Shown: positions 21,600-33,419 of the stretch, piece by piece
Layout of the letters: each line of letters begins with the position of its first letter
Numbering within the stretch: the first letter of the stretch is position 1
The notes under the pieces: generated by a model
Seen by the model: only the letters and a program-made list of their open reading frames with translations
Told to the model about the DNA's origin: nothing
Databases searched by the model: none
Position numbers and translations under genes: made by a program
NCBI GenBank assembly: GCA_015680685.1
Contig: MNCI01023673.1
Coordinates: 69,869-133,868, forward strand
DNA length: 64,000 bases
Direction: 5' to 3'
From: Gnetum montanum
Lineage: Eukaryota > Streptophyta > Gnetopsida > Gnetales > Gnetaceae

Positions 21600-23700
21600 A
21601 CTTGATCTACAATCATGAATCCAAATCAAGCTTCAACATTGGTGTCAAATGCATTTAACACCTTTACCATCCAACATGGGGCCATTGTGCTTAGCAACAA
21701 ACAATATAACTTTGTATGTGCAAAGATCCAAGTAGGGTTACCCATGGATCACCTTGACATGGAGGAAAAATGGATCTTTGAACTAATCCACTAGGATGGA
21801 TAAGAGCATATTTCTTTCTCATTCAACATAATCCCACTCATAGAGTTTCACCATTGGTTGTTGTTCCAGCTCATCCAAGTAGGTGAGCATGATGATGGAC
21901 AAACTACGAGGAAGCCCTACAGGAGGAAGAAGATGAGTTTGAAGCTTGCTCAAAAAACAAGAGCCTCTTCCACACCATCTTCCAAAAACCACTTCCTAGT
22001 CTAGCCCCTCATTAGTTTAGTTCACTTGTCCTTCCCAAGATAGTTATAACATCAGCATCACCTGCCCACTTTGTCAAGCTTAGGTCGACACTTGTAGTGG
22101 CAATGCATCAAATGCAATACATGCAATATGATGCAATAGCTCCATTTAACTTGTCATTCATGGCATCATCTCAACCTATTCAGCCATCTTTGCCAATAGT
22201 TATCACATAACCTCAACCATGCTCCCATGTGAGGCCCATCTCTAGGCCCCACACTACTTAGGCACCTAACATTTTACCTATCTTATTGGTGCCTTGGATG
22301 CTAGTCCAACCCACACGTGCATGGATTACCCTAGTCATCGCACCCATGGCATAACCAACACATCAACAACATCACATGGCTCTACAACTGATAATTCAGC
22401 CCTAGGCCATAAAACCAACACAATAAATAACATAGCCAATGTAACTAGCTGGTGCATCTCAAAACCTACATCAGGAATTCCAACTAATCCAAAGTTTAGT
22501 GGAGGTGATGAAGCAACTTAAAGTTTCTTCCTTTTAAACCATCAAGGTGGTGGGCTTCTACCAGGATGATCCTATAAGTCCTATGGTCCCACCCCTAACT
22601 CTTCCAACTAGGGTTTCATTACCTCAACTCACCAAGTACAATGGTGAAGGGAACCCTAACACATACTTGGTGATGGTCAAGTTCAAGTGTGTGTTGTTAC
22701 AAGCCTGGCCACATGCCATCATGCATGTTTTTGCCATCTCACTCACTAGAAAAGCACTAAATTGATACTGAGCACTACCTAAGTTTCTATTTCCTTTTTG
22801 AAAGGCCTCTTAAGCTAGCTTGTGATGTGCTTTAGGCACAACTTGAATGTAGAAGTAATCATGGACCAATGGATCCAAATCAAGTAGGACCTCCTAAAGC
22901 CTATGCAAAAATTTATCCAATGCTAGAGCATCTTGTTAAATGAAATACAAGAGTTGATAGCTAAGATGCACCTCTTAACCATCTTCAAGGATGCAGTTAA
23001 TGACTTCATCAACTTAAAATTGTACTACTTGGCCCAAAGTCTCTAAGCCAAGCCTTTGCCCAAACTAAGAACATAGAAGATGAAACATAAGCTAGCAAGG
23101 ATCTAGCCTATGTGGCCTACAAAAAACTAGAATGTGATAAAAGCAAAATGCAATAGTGGCACTGGTAAAGCAACCAATCAAGGGCCAATGGCTAAGTAGC
23201 CTAAAGCCCCAACTCACAAAGCCATAAACTCTAGTGCCCAGGCAACCAACTTGTCCACATCTATAGTGGCGACAATGCAAGTTGCTCCAAGGCCCAAATT
23301 TAAGCACAAGGACTACTCAAAGTATACCTTGTTGCCACTAAAACCCTCAAGGTTGATGGATCAACTATTGAAAGCCACTCCAACATAAAAAAGTATCTAA
23401 GGATGCCCTTAAAAGGCATGATAGGTACTGCAAGTCATTGAGGAATCCCACTTCAGTAGCACCAAACAAGCCCTCAGTCCTAAAACACTTTAAGCTAGAC
23501 CAATTCTATCATTACCACTAGTTGTCTAGTCATAGAATGGACTTTTGTCAAGCTTTTCAAGATGATTTGCAAAGGATGCTATATAGGGGTGAACTAGTTC
23601 TTGACATAGTAAATGTGGATGATGCTAGCTATGTCATAAACACCATTAGCATGGATGGTAAGTCAACACTAGTGCAACAACCTTTCATGGTATGAGTGCC
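21600..23700 (+). pseudogene. gag of A2 (broken)
   Basis: A decayed frame starts at an ATG near 21616, with SNKQYNFVCAKIQVGLPMD followed by a DMEEKW stretch, also found inverted near 52,900 in A4. The Gag core (22,541-22,765) has FYQDDPISPM, LTKYNGEGNPNTYL and LLQAWPHAIMHVF, a Retrotrans_gag pattern. A zinc-binding variant (FYHYQLSSHRMDFCQAF; the A4 copy keeps Cys at the first position) lies near 23,505-23,560, followed by LVLDIVNVDDASYVINT. Stops, mostly TAG and TAA at former Gln codons, occur throughout. Confidence 0.72.
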
Positions 23701-24299
23701 TTCTAGTAGTGTAAAGGTTCCCTTAGCCTCCATGGGTTTGAGGCCCCCCTTCATTGTTAGAGCATCACCTTAGGCACCTACAACACCCTTTGTGGTTAGG
23801 GTTCCACAACATGTTGCAACAATAACTACACTACAACCATTTTTCATTAGGATTCCACAATGTGCTAGCCCCTCACCTACCCAAAGCTTGGTAGTGGGCA
23901 ATGCATCAGTTTCTTCTTGTCCATGGGCCAACCCCATCATCAACATGGGTAGACCTACTAGATGAGATGAAATGGCTAGGTAAAAATGAGACCAAAGAGT
24001 GCTTGGTTTGCTAAAGCTAGTCCCTATCTTTGCAGTCCTTATGGTTGAAGAAATTGAAAAGGCCACAACCAGTAAATCACAATTAAGTACTAAGGCTCCC
24101 AAACAGGCCAAGCAAACCAAGTCCAAGTCCCCTCAACAAGAGATTCATATCTTAGGCCACATGGAGGAGGTTAGGGGCAACAAAATAGCCAATGGCAAAG
24201 ACTTCATATATGCATTAGTCCAAGTTAAGAAAGTGCTAAAGTAGAAAAACACAATGCTAAGCTTGTATGACCTGGTCATGATCTTATTTATCCACTAAG

Positions 24300-24895
24300 A
24301 AGAATTAGCATAGATGTTGGCCTCCATTCCTATCATGAAGGACATCCATATAGATGAGAGTGTCATCCATGTAGTGATGTTGCCCTTGGCACCACAAGAA
24401 TTAGGTTCAACATTCCTAGCATTTCATGATGAGGTAATCAAGGTTAATCCCAAGCAAGGGGAGGTTACAATAGCTCCAATGTTTATTACCATATGCATTG
24501 GCCAATGTAAGATTTTTAGGGTGCACATTGATGATGGTGTAGTAACAAATGTAATACTGTACATTATCATCAATAAGCTAGGCCTCACAAACCAAATCAG
24601 GCCAACAAAAATCCTATGCATGAAATCCTTCAATGGATCACATGTCACTATCAAGGGCATGATAATCATAGCCTTTGTGGCAAGGGAGAAATTCCCCACC
24701 ACCATGGAATTTACCATTGTAGAGAAAATTCTTGGCTCGAACTTGATATTGGATAGGCCTTGGATAGCCTAATTATGAGCCATCTCCTCTCCGATTCACC
24801 AAGAGATCCACTTTCCATATGGAGGTGGTGAAGTTATCATCCATGGTGATAACATCACCCCTTTGGCCATCAATAACATAGAAAAGGAGTAAGGG
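24300..24895 (+). pseudogene. Aspartic protease of A2
   Basis: An open run of 152 codons (24314-24772) contains FRVHIDDGVVTNVILYIIIN (active site at about 24521-24560), then NLILDRPWIA, the second lobe with the GRPW-type flap end. After one stop it continues with HQEIHFPYGGG and a VIIHGD-type tail typical of Tat-lineage gag-pro. The active-site triplet is D-D-G rather than D-T/S-G; the independent copy in A4 has the same triplet. This is one of the best-preserved coding stretches of the window. Confidence 0.75.
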
Positions 24896-25384
24896 TCAGA
24901 GGTTGAATTTCCTGCTCATGCACCTATGACAGACAATGCAGTGCATAAGGCTAACATACCTAAATAGGTTGTGGAAGCTAATAACTTTCTGAAGGATACT
25001 TTGTGGGTAGAATCACCCTTTAATGTACCAAGTGAAGGTCCAAGAGAATACTGAATAGTGCACCCTAGGCCCTACATGTCCCCTAATCCACATTGGATTA
25101 TGAAGCACCTACATGATACCTCCTTAGGTTAAAATGTGCTAGGCGCCTACCTACCCTTTGCTACTATGTGCCATGAACTTTTAACTTTTGTTTGCATTGC
25201 ATTTGTTTATGCATTTACATTTAGTCTACATGCTTAGATTACACATCGTTTCACTTTGTTTATGAATTTATTTGCTTTGTTTACACATTTATTCACTTAG
25301 CTTGCACTTTCACTCATTTAGTGCACCCTTTAGTAGTAAACATTAAAATGCACAAAAACAATTGAATTACAAAAACAAAAAAAA

Positions 25385-25740
25385 CTATTGCCATGGTCCA
25401 CCATGACCTTAAAATAGTAACACATAGCTTAGAATGGCCTAAAACTATCACATTAATTCTACAACCTAATGGCTTGCCATGACCCTAAATTGATAATGCG
25501 TGGCCTGAAATGGCCTTAAAGTAGCAATCTACATGGCTTTCCATGGCCTAAACTAGCATCCCTAGCTTGGAATGGCCCAAAATTATCAATCGCCTTGCCA
25601 TGACCTGAAATGACCCTAAAACTAGTAATACATGATCCACCATGGCCTTAAATTAGTGACATTGCACCCAGAATGACCTTAAAATATCACTGTGGCTTGG
25701 AATGGCCTAAAACTATTGCTTTTAATTCTATCACTATAGA
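25385..25740 (+). repeat. Internal tandem repeat TR1 of A2
   Basis: Diverged tandem units of roughly 45-60 bases are built from CATGGCC(TT)AAAA and TAGCTTGGAATGGCCTAAAACTA. The inverted counterpart lies at 48955-49190 in A4, also just after the protease. The function is unknown; long family A elements are known to carry such internal arrays. Confidence 0.7.
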
Positions 25741-25954
25741 TTGGCATGCACATAGCCTACTGAGTCCTAAAATCAACACAAACATGCTTACTTTCTTTAA
25801 TAGCTTGCATGCACACTTAAGCAAACTTCATTGGCTCGCTTTCTCTTCATTTGTGCATACTAACTTCACTAAAATAGGTGCTGCTTGATATTTTCCTTGT
25901 TGATTTTGTAGGAACATAGCATGGCTATGCACAAGCATGCCCAACATGTAGTGC

Positions 25955-26365
25955 CATACATCAATGAAACAAAGGAAGAATTCATCCACTATGACATTAA
26001 ACTAGCATAGCCCATCCACTTTGATGTTAAACTAGCACACACTCAACAACATGTTTGCTATGCTATTAAACTGGCATAGTAGCTTATTCAATATGACATT
26101 AAATTGGCACAACATTCATCCACCATGATGCTAAACTAGCATAGCATTTATCCATCATGATGCTAAATTAGCATAGCCTATCCTTGGGTTATGATGTTAA
26201 ACTGGCATAGCAGATCATCCACTATGACATTAAACTAGCATATCGTAGTCTACTAAGACTATAAACTAGCATAGCATGGTCTGCTAGGTCCTTAAACTGG
26301 GTTCATAATCTACTAGGACCTTAAACTAGTAAAGCCATGGTCTACCAAGACCTTAAACTAGGTTG
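25955..26365 (+). repeat. Internal tandem repeat TR2 of A2
   Basis: About a dozen diverged units of 25-40 bases contain ATGACATTAAACTAGCATAGC. The inverted counterpart in A4 (38940-39310) lies after integrase, so in A2 TR1 and TR2 have been brought close together by loss of pol. Confidence 0.75.
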
Positions 26366-27574
26366 GTAGTCAGCTACTCGTGATTCTTTCCATCCTCCCA
26401 TAAACAAGAAAGTGAGCACTGCCCTTACCCTCCCCCTCCTACACCATGTAAGTAGGGATACTGTAGTCCTAGAATGGAGCACCTACAACTAGTGTAATTT
26501 TTGGAGCACCTGTTGCCATTTTGCTAGTTTTTTGAGCACTTGCCATTAGTTTGGCCTTTGGAGCACTTGTAGCATCATTGCCCTTGGAATTTTATTTTCA
26601 TTTCATGTTATGGTTTTCTTATCCTCTTAGAGTTGTGTTTGTAAGATGAATTCCTAAGGTGGTCATGCAAAGGTGCATCTCATCACAACAGCAAGTCATC
26701 ACATTGCTCTGATGTGCATGATTAGACTACCTAATCCTTTTAAGAGTGCACATCCCTACTACCCCATTATAGCCTACCTACATCCATCCTTATGTCCTAA
26801 TACTCTTACATTCCCCCGCATAGTCAAGTTACAAACCCCTCTAATGCATACGTGTTGTGACTACATGGCATCCTTTCCAAGTAAAACCGTAGAACCTAAG
26901 GTGGACATAACATAAGTTGTCTCATGAGGAGCCTCTATTGGCTAGTCAAAGCCCATGTGGATGTAATACAAGTCATCCTAGGGAGGAAACACCTATCCTA
27001 TAGATGTGGCATAGTTTTGCAAACACCAAAGCAAAGTCCATTAGGTGGCATGTAGTCCACTTGATGGAAAGCACCCCTGTAGTTAGCATTTAGCAATGTG
27101 TAGAGCCCAAAGAAGGCTCACCCCATAGTAAAGAATAAGAAAAAAAAGAAAAAAAAGAAAATGAAGAAAAGAAAAAAGAAAGAATGAGGAAAAGCATGTT
27201 CCCAAGCAAATCTGTAGCACTGCAATTTTGCAACAAATCTAGCCCTAAATCCACACTAACTCTCTCATGAGCATTTTGATGAAAGATCAATGTTTTGAGG
27301 GGCAAGCCACCCTGGTACCATGGTCCCTACCAACCATGATGTTTTTGCATCATAACATCTTGTTTGCATCTCATCTTCCCTTTTTATCCCTAGCACATTA
27401 CCTATACCACTTACCATCTAGCATACCACTATCCATAGCACTCTTGAGCATGGCACAACAACATCCAGCCATGCATTGAAGAGTGATGTTGGTGCCAGGT
27501 CTACTATGGTGTTTTGTCATTCTTTGTTGACATTTCTCGAGTCACTCCTCTAGATGTCAACAAAGAGGGGCCAA
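26366..27574 (+). other. 3' non-coding region of A2
   Basis: No gene seen. It includes spaced GGAGCACTTG words (26,475-26,570), a counterpart of the 72-bp repeat of A4; a 60-base A/G tract on the plus strand (27127-27190); and the PPT AAAGAGGGGCCAA at 27562-27574, directly before the LTR start TGAAACACC. Confidence 0.6.
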
Positions 27575-29313
27575 TGAAACACCACCAAATTTGGGCTAGA
27601 TCATGTCAATTGCAAATTTTCCTAAGTGTTAGCATGAGGCCACTTTCTACAAATTTTTTCAAAGTGCTAGGACTATGCTCTACACTACTCTAAAGTGTAG
27701 TCAACCTAGTGGACAATGTAGTCAACCTAAAAACTAATTTTTTGCAATTTTATCTATGTGTGATCACAAAGCAAGAAGCTACAAATTTTTCTAAGTGTTG
27801 GGACTACACTCTCCACTATCCCAAGGTGTAGTTAGCTTAGTAGAGAGTGTAGTCAAAACAAGGGCTAGTTTGCAAAATTTTCTACATGTTAAGCTAGCTA
27901 CTGCAAAATTTTCTAAGTGCTAAGACTATGCTCTCCACTTCCCTTTAGTGTAGTCAAGCATAGTCAGCATGAAGACCCAACGTTTGTAGAATTTTCTAAG
28001 TATTGTGACTATGCTCTCCACTACTCTAAAGCATAGTCAAGCGTAGTTAATTGGAAGCTAGTTTCTACAAGTTTTGACAAGTGTTGGAACTATGCTCACC
28101 CCAAGTTGGGAGCATATTCAACCTCCCATGGAGAGTGTAGTTAGCACAAAGTCACCTTTTGCAAAATTTTTATGAGTGTTGAACTATGCTTTTCCATAGT
28201 CCAAAGCATAGTCAGTCAGAATAACATTGAAAGGCCTCCACAATGTAGCACTAGCATTCACCTTAGCTCCAACTCATCCTTGGAAAGCATGGCTAGCAAA
28301 ATGCATTTTTTTGTACCCCTTTTTGTCCCCAAAATTGTAAGTATGCTTGATTCCATGTAAGAAAGTGTAGAGTGTAGTCTCTAAAGTTGCATTTTTTCAA
28401 GTACATTGCAGTCCTCTCAGCACATGTGCATGTAGTTGGTATCATAATCATAGTCTCATAGTCTCATAGAGTCCATTAGAGCATAGTAGAGCACAACATT
28501 GCTTGTCTCAGTGAAGAGCATAGTTGGGTGATAGCATAGTCCCAATCGTCCCACTACCACATGGCAATTTCTCTACATTTCACACTAACCCTAGCCCTAT
28601 AAATACCCAAGCACTCTACATTTTAGGGGTTTTCAAATTTTGATGTTGGAATTTTGGCATTACAACATTGAAAAATTTTTGGGTTAGCATTGGTGAAGCT
28701 GTAGACGACGTAGCCCAATCATAGCCCAGTAGAACACTGTAGCCCATGGTACATTGTGGTAGCCAACTTTGTAGGCATAGATACCATGGTGAGTACCAGT
28801 CTTCATAAGCAAACACCTCCAAGATTGTGACTATGCTCTCCACTATGCCTATTGTACACCACATACCTTCTCACCCCTTTTGGAGTTAACTACACTCAAC
28901 CCCATTTGGGGTGGTGTTCTATTTCTCTCTTGCATTTTCACACTTTCTTTGCATTTTGCTATTTTTAATGTGTGATCACATTACAGCTACACTAGGGTGG
29001 TAGTCTCCACATGTTGGCACCTTCATTTTCATCAAAGCCCTTAACTACACTTGCCCCCTTGGGCATCCGTGAGTACGCTCTACACCATTAACACCATTGA
29101 CACCATTGACACCACTAACACCATCAACATTGTTAACACCACATGAATATTTCACATTATTTTGCATCACATTTGGTAAGTATCTATTTGATTGACAAGA
29201 TTGTTGAAGGCACCTTGTCTTCACCTCTAGCAGGCCCTCACATAGATGCAGGGTTAGGCTATGCACCCATAAATCCCTTGGTGTTCCAGCTATCAACATT
29301 TTCAATTGTTATA
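27575..29313 (+). repeat. 3' LTR of A2 (1739 bp)
   Basis: This is the best complete plus-strand family A LTR. It starts TGAAACACCACC and ends TTCAATTGTTATA. U3 (27575-28595) holds five or more diverged ~80-110-base units with GGGACTATGCTCTCCACT followed by an AGTGTAGTCAAGCATAGTC-like word. The TATA box CCTATAAATACCC is at 28596-28608. An ACACCATTGACACC minisatellite is at 29085-29137, whose minus strand reads as an artefactual Val-Asn-Gly run. Confidence 0.8.
28596..28608 (+). promoter_or_regulatory. TATA box of the A2 3' LTR
   Basis: CCTATAAATACCC lies downstream of CACACTAACCCTAGC, a context shared with 20545-20575. Confidence 0.6.
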
Positions 29314-29701
29314 AGTATCATGCAACACATGACTAACACATGTCAAAAACAAAACAAAACAAAATAGAATTTGATGTAGCTACTTCATGTTCATGGTGGT
29401 GATGTCTTCTCCATTAACGTCTTCTCTTTATCATATGACTTCTAGAAGTGGTACTTATTTAGTAATTCTCTTAGCTTTTCCTCTTTTATTTTGGGATCAT
29501 GCATTATCGATGTTAATTCAACAATATTTATAGGTGTTGGAACTTTCTAGATACATGGTAGTTGTGAAAACCATTTATTGGCCTTAATGTACCATGCTAA
29601 AAATTGTGTTTTTTCTACCTCAAAGGCTTTGGACATCTTCTATAATTTTTGATAATCAATCATTCTTCTAGCCAAATTTGCTATAATATCTTTTTGGTCT
29701 T
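29314..29701. other. Unassigned AT-rich DNA
   Basis: It lies between the A2 LTR and the first C repeat. It includes an (AAAAC)n-like run at 29,346-29,365. I see no gene and no clear match to families A or B. Confidence 0.5.
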
Positions 29702-30040
29702 TGATGAACTATTAATAATATAGGCTACATTGATGCATGCCCATCAGCATAGCCCCATCAATGTATCCTCAAATGATTCATGCTAGGATGCATCAGCATA
29801 AGTATGTTGACAATGACACAACCATTACCTATATAAATATACATACCCTTTGCATTTATAATACTTTTTAGTCTTATCCTTAGCCAAATTCTTGCAGTTT
29901 TGTTTTGTAGAAGTTAGAATAGTTTTTCTCTAAGTACCCACAATATGGATTTATGAGATTGTATGAAATTTTATTCAAGTGCATACATAGATGGACACAT
30001 TTGCATGGACAACAATAAAATTGAGATTTTCTATATCCAT
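29702..30040 (+). repeat. Repeat C, copy 1 (LTR-like)
   Basis: It aligns in the same orientation with 60516-60840: TGATGAA...AATAATATAGGC at the start, a TATATAAATA box, a CTTAGCCAAATTCTTG stretch, GTGGATTTATGAGATT, and the end AATAAAATTGAGATTTTCTATATCCAT. It starts TG and ends CA(T), with an internal TATA and AATAAA, so a short LTR is likely, but the flanking target duplications do not match. Confidence 0.55.
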
Positions 30041-30254
30041 TACAAGTAAAGTAAAGTGCTAAAAAGTCATCTTTCATACAAAATAATAATAATAAAATTA
30101 TATCAAGTCATACTTTATACACATGACTAAGATAGCTTCTTCTCATAGGAATTAATCTCCATTGCATTTCAACAATTCCAATAAATAGTAGGATAAGACT
30201 AAAAGGATTGTCGATGAGAAGCCTTAACAACTAAGGGTAGTCTGTGCTCATCTA
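30041..30254. other. Spacer between repeat C and B3
   Basis: AT-rich, with an (AAT)n run near 30,080. TAAAGTAAAGTGC follows the repeat end and could be a badly decayed PBS of the tRNA-Met type, but this is weak. No gene seen. Confidence 0.3.
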
Positions 30255-32250
30255 GACTCCTACTATCTAGATTTTACGTTCATCCTTCATCAAGATGAGC
30301 AGTTACATTGGAGGGATATGGAAGGCAATATTATGTTACCTCTTAATTGTTCTATTCCCACCATGATCATGGCCTAACTTATAAGGCTAGGCATTAAATC
30401 AATAGGGCTAGAGTATGAAGCAATAGACCATGCCTTCTAAGACTATTAGTTCATAAAAGCATAGCTTAAGAAGATAAACATATGAAGAAATGCTATGAAG
30501 CCTTTAAGGATAAGAAGGTCATGACACCATTATTTTTGTAGTCACAGAAAGAGGGCCTTGATTTCTTCTCAAGGCTTTCCAAATATACAAATTCTCCTCC
30601 TTTTGTTAAGGATGATACCCTTTACCTATGGTTGCAATCAACATTGGAGAACTTTTGTAAGGGGAGGATAGAGTGTAAGGCCCAAAGAACATCAAAGGAT
30701 AGATCTCCTAGTTGTTCATCCAAGGATAAGAAGAAAGAAAAAGAAAAGGAGAAAGATCAAGCAAAGGACCATAGGATAAGGACCAGTAGGCACTTGTTTC
30801 CTAGTCTTTCACCTTTATCATTCTCCTCCTCATCAAACTTTGACAAGAGGAGCCATAACCAAGATAGAAGAAGTAATGATCAGGATCAAGATGGAGATGA
30901 TAGGAAATCCCATCATGATGATGGGAACCAAAAGCGTAGATGATCATAAGATGAGGAGAAGCATCATTGGGAGAGGCATAGTAGGTATCATCATAGGGGG
31001 CATGACCATGATAGAGGCCATATGAATGCAATGACTATGGTGAACCATTGCTAGCTACCAAGAACATGCTTGATATTTTAGAAGTAGTTCAAATTTTCAA
31101 TAGGCATAAAAAAGATAACAAAATTAAAAGGCTTAACATGAACAACATCCCTAAATTTTAAGGGGGATATAATGTTGATCCTTGATATCATTTTCAATCT
31201 TACCATGATGCATGTTCCTTAAAAAACATTTAGAATAGGTGGTAGAAGCTAAACCTATTTTAAAGGAAACTTATCAAAGAAGTGAAAAGTTGGTATTAGT
31301 CATTGGAACTAGAATGCATTTGTAGGAGGAGTACCATGTTGGAGCTATTTAAGAACAAGTACCAAACATACTCCTAAGTATCTAACTTGAGGAAATAAAT
31401 TCAAGGATAAAAGTAAGGTAATCATGAATCCTTAGATATAGCTTTGGGCAAGTACTGCTTCCTTTTGCATAAATTCCTAGGCCATGGATTTTCTCAAAGG
31501 AAGTAGCTTTGCCACATTATAGATGGATTCAAAACAAAACTAGAGAAAGATTTAGGGTTTATGCCCAAGGGTTCCTTTTAGAGATAAGAGCCTATTAGAT
31601 CCAAGGGCTAATTGATCAAGTGACAAAAGAAGAAAGGGAGCTAAAGAAGAGAGAAAATGTATAGGAGTATAATAGGGATTCCATTCACAAAAGAGATGTG
31701 CATTTTTGTGATTTGGAGGAAGAAGCACCACTAGAAATTTGTTACTAAAATATTGGCTAAGGTGGATAAATTATGGGACTCTTTAGATGAGAATTTTCAA
31801 ACTACTCTCAAGATAGTGGAGGACAAGATAGATCAAGGTGGTATAGATAGGAGGATAAGAAAAGATATAGGTAAGGATTACTATTAGTAGAAATGTATAG
31901 CTACAATGGTTGATCAAGTTGCAGGTTTGGAAACAGATGATGATGAATGTGAAATTTGCTAGTATGAACATCCCAAGTAATGTTTCCCTATAGGGTCATA
32001 TATCTAAGAATTTGGATGTACACAACTTGATATTGGCAAGAAAGCGACCACCTAGGAGATTGCCTTATCCACAAGACAATTAGAGGTAATAGTTCCATCC
32101 ACATAGTATTATCCAAGTAGAGCATCATCTCAACCTTAAGAGAAATATCAATAATGAAAAAATCAATTGTGGTGGGGGATGCCATTACCTCAATAAAAAT
32201 GTCCTTATAGGTAATCGGACCCTTATGGATATTACATCCAACAACCTATA
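30255..32250 (+). pseudogene. gag of B3 (broken)
   Basis: This begins the plus-strand B element B3; its 5' LTR and PBS are missing. The N-terminal module (30,280-30,480) keeps DFTFILHQDEQLHW. A charged Lys/Glu/Ser/Asp linker follows (30,632-30,943). The core (31,130-31,400) has RLNMNNIPKF and a DP-YHFQSYHDACSL-like stretch. The C-terminal charged part and a CEIC / H zinc-like site lie near 31,950-31,985. Stops are frequent. Confidence 0.72.
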
Positions 32251-32639
32251 TTTTCTCATGGCTCTATGAGTTACACTTCTTTCAATCATCTCTACTACCC
32301 TCTAGAACATCATCAAATCTTAACTCTATGAATTGAGTCTTCCTTAACTTATCCTTCTCTATATCCATCACCTCACCCTACACCTTCTAATATGACTAAC
32401 TTGCTACTTGCACCACCTATGTAGGAAAACATTTCACCATAGCCACAACAACGAAATGCCACAAAGGTAGTACACTTATAGCTGAATGATAATCTAAGTG
32501 GCTTTGAGTACAAGCCTTGAAAGAGGGCTCTCTTTAGGTCAAATAGTCCATAAAAAACCTCATAGACATTTGTGGCTACTAACCTTGCATTAACTAGTTT
32601 CATAAATATCCTCAAGCCACCTTCAAATCAAACATCCTC

Positions 32640-33110
32640 CAATGTTCATACCATCATGATGATCCACATGGTCATAGATTGGATCAAGGCATGCCAACTT
32701 TCCAAGAAGTGATATGATCTTAGGAGTCTTTATCTATTTGAAAATCATAGGAAACAATCCATGCAAGGCTCTCCTAGATTCAGGTTCTAGGATAAACTTA
32801 ATTTGTTAGGAGATGTATAAGAATTGGAACCTACCACCACTCAAGAAATGCAGTATCAAGTTAGACCTTATGAATTAGTCCATCATTGTTCTTTTGGGAT
32901 TGGTGAAGGACATTGTGATCATCATTTGTAATTGTTCATACCTAGTAAATTTCTTGGTGATACATGTGGACAATTGTAAAGGAGACTTTCCTATTATCAT
33001 GGGAAGGGCTTTGCTTAGTATCATTGATGCTAAGATGAGGATCAGAGTCCTTTCCTTAGAAATATCTAAGGAAAATAAATTTGGGAAGCTAAAGAAGAAA
33101 TGAGTTCCAT
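32640..33110 (+). pseudogene. Aspartic protease of B3 (broken)
   Basis: It has CKALLDSGSRINLI-type sequence at about 32,765-32,805 (D-S-G kept), split by a frameshift from the second lobe at 32,894-33,103. The latter contains LVIHVDNCKGDFPIIMGRAL and a VLSLEISKEN strand and stays open for 69 codons. It is the clearest protease C-terminal half in family B. Confidence 0.7.
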
Positions 33111-33419
33111 GCATCACATACAATAACACAGAATGCCATTGTGTGCAAAAAATATGAGCCATGAAAAACACATCCATTTTTGCATGTAATAAGTGTGCTG
33201 AAACATTAAATATTTAAAGGTACATGTATGCAGTAGCCATGAAAGAAGAAGGTATCTAGTGGCTAACCATAAATATTAATTTTGAATCCACAATATGCAT
33301 AGAACTATTGGAGCTCCTTAAAAGTGCTTGCATAGATAACATAGATGGAATAGAGTAGATACATAACCAACTTTTTCACAATAATATAGATATGGATTGA
33401 AGGAAGTTAGAAATCCTTG

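Larger units (their letters stand above)
19777..29313 (+). mobile_element. Family A (Tat/Ogre-like) element A2, pol-deleted
   Basis: A2 is a plus-strand element with a truncated 5' LTR (19777-21271), PBS, gag, zinc motif, protease, two internal tandem-repeat tracts, a 3' non-coding region, PPT and a full 3' LTR (27575-29313). No reverse transcriptase, RNase H or integrase is present: the sequence passes from the post-protease tract (25.4-25.9 kb) straight to a tract that in A4 lies after integrase. It is therefore a non-autonomous deletion form. All frames are decayed. Confidence 0.8.

Noticed and set aside
25955-26365. Possible CRISPR-like array
   Set aside because: Units are diverged, with no constant spacer length, and the sequence is a plant retroelement minisatellite.
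29045-29305. Frame with a repeated Val-Asn-Gly pattern
   Set aside because: Product of the ACACCATTGACACC minisatellite in the A LTR.
30801-31031. His/Tyr-rich minus-strand frame
   Set aside because: Shadow of the charged gag linker of B3 on the plus strand.
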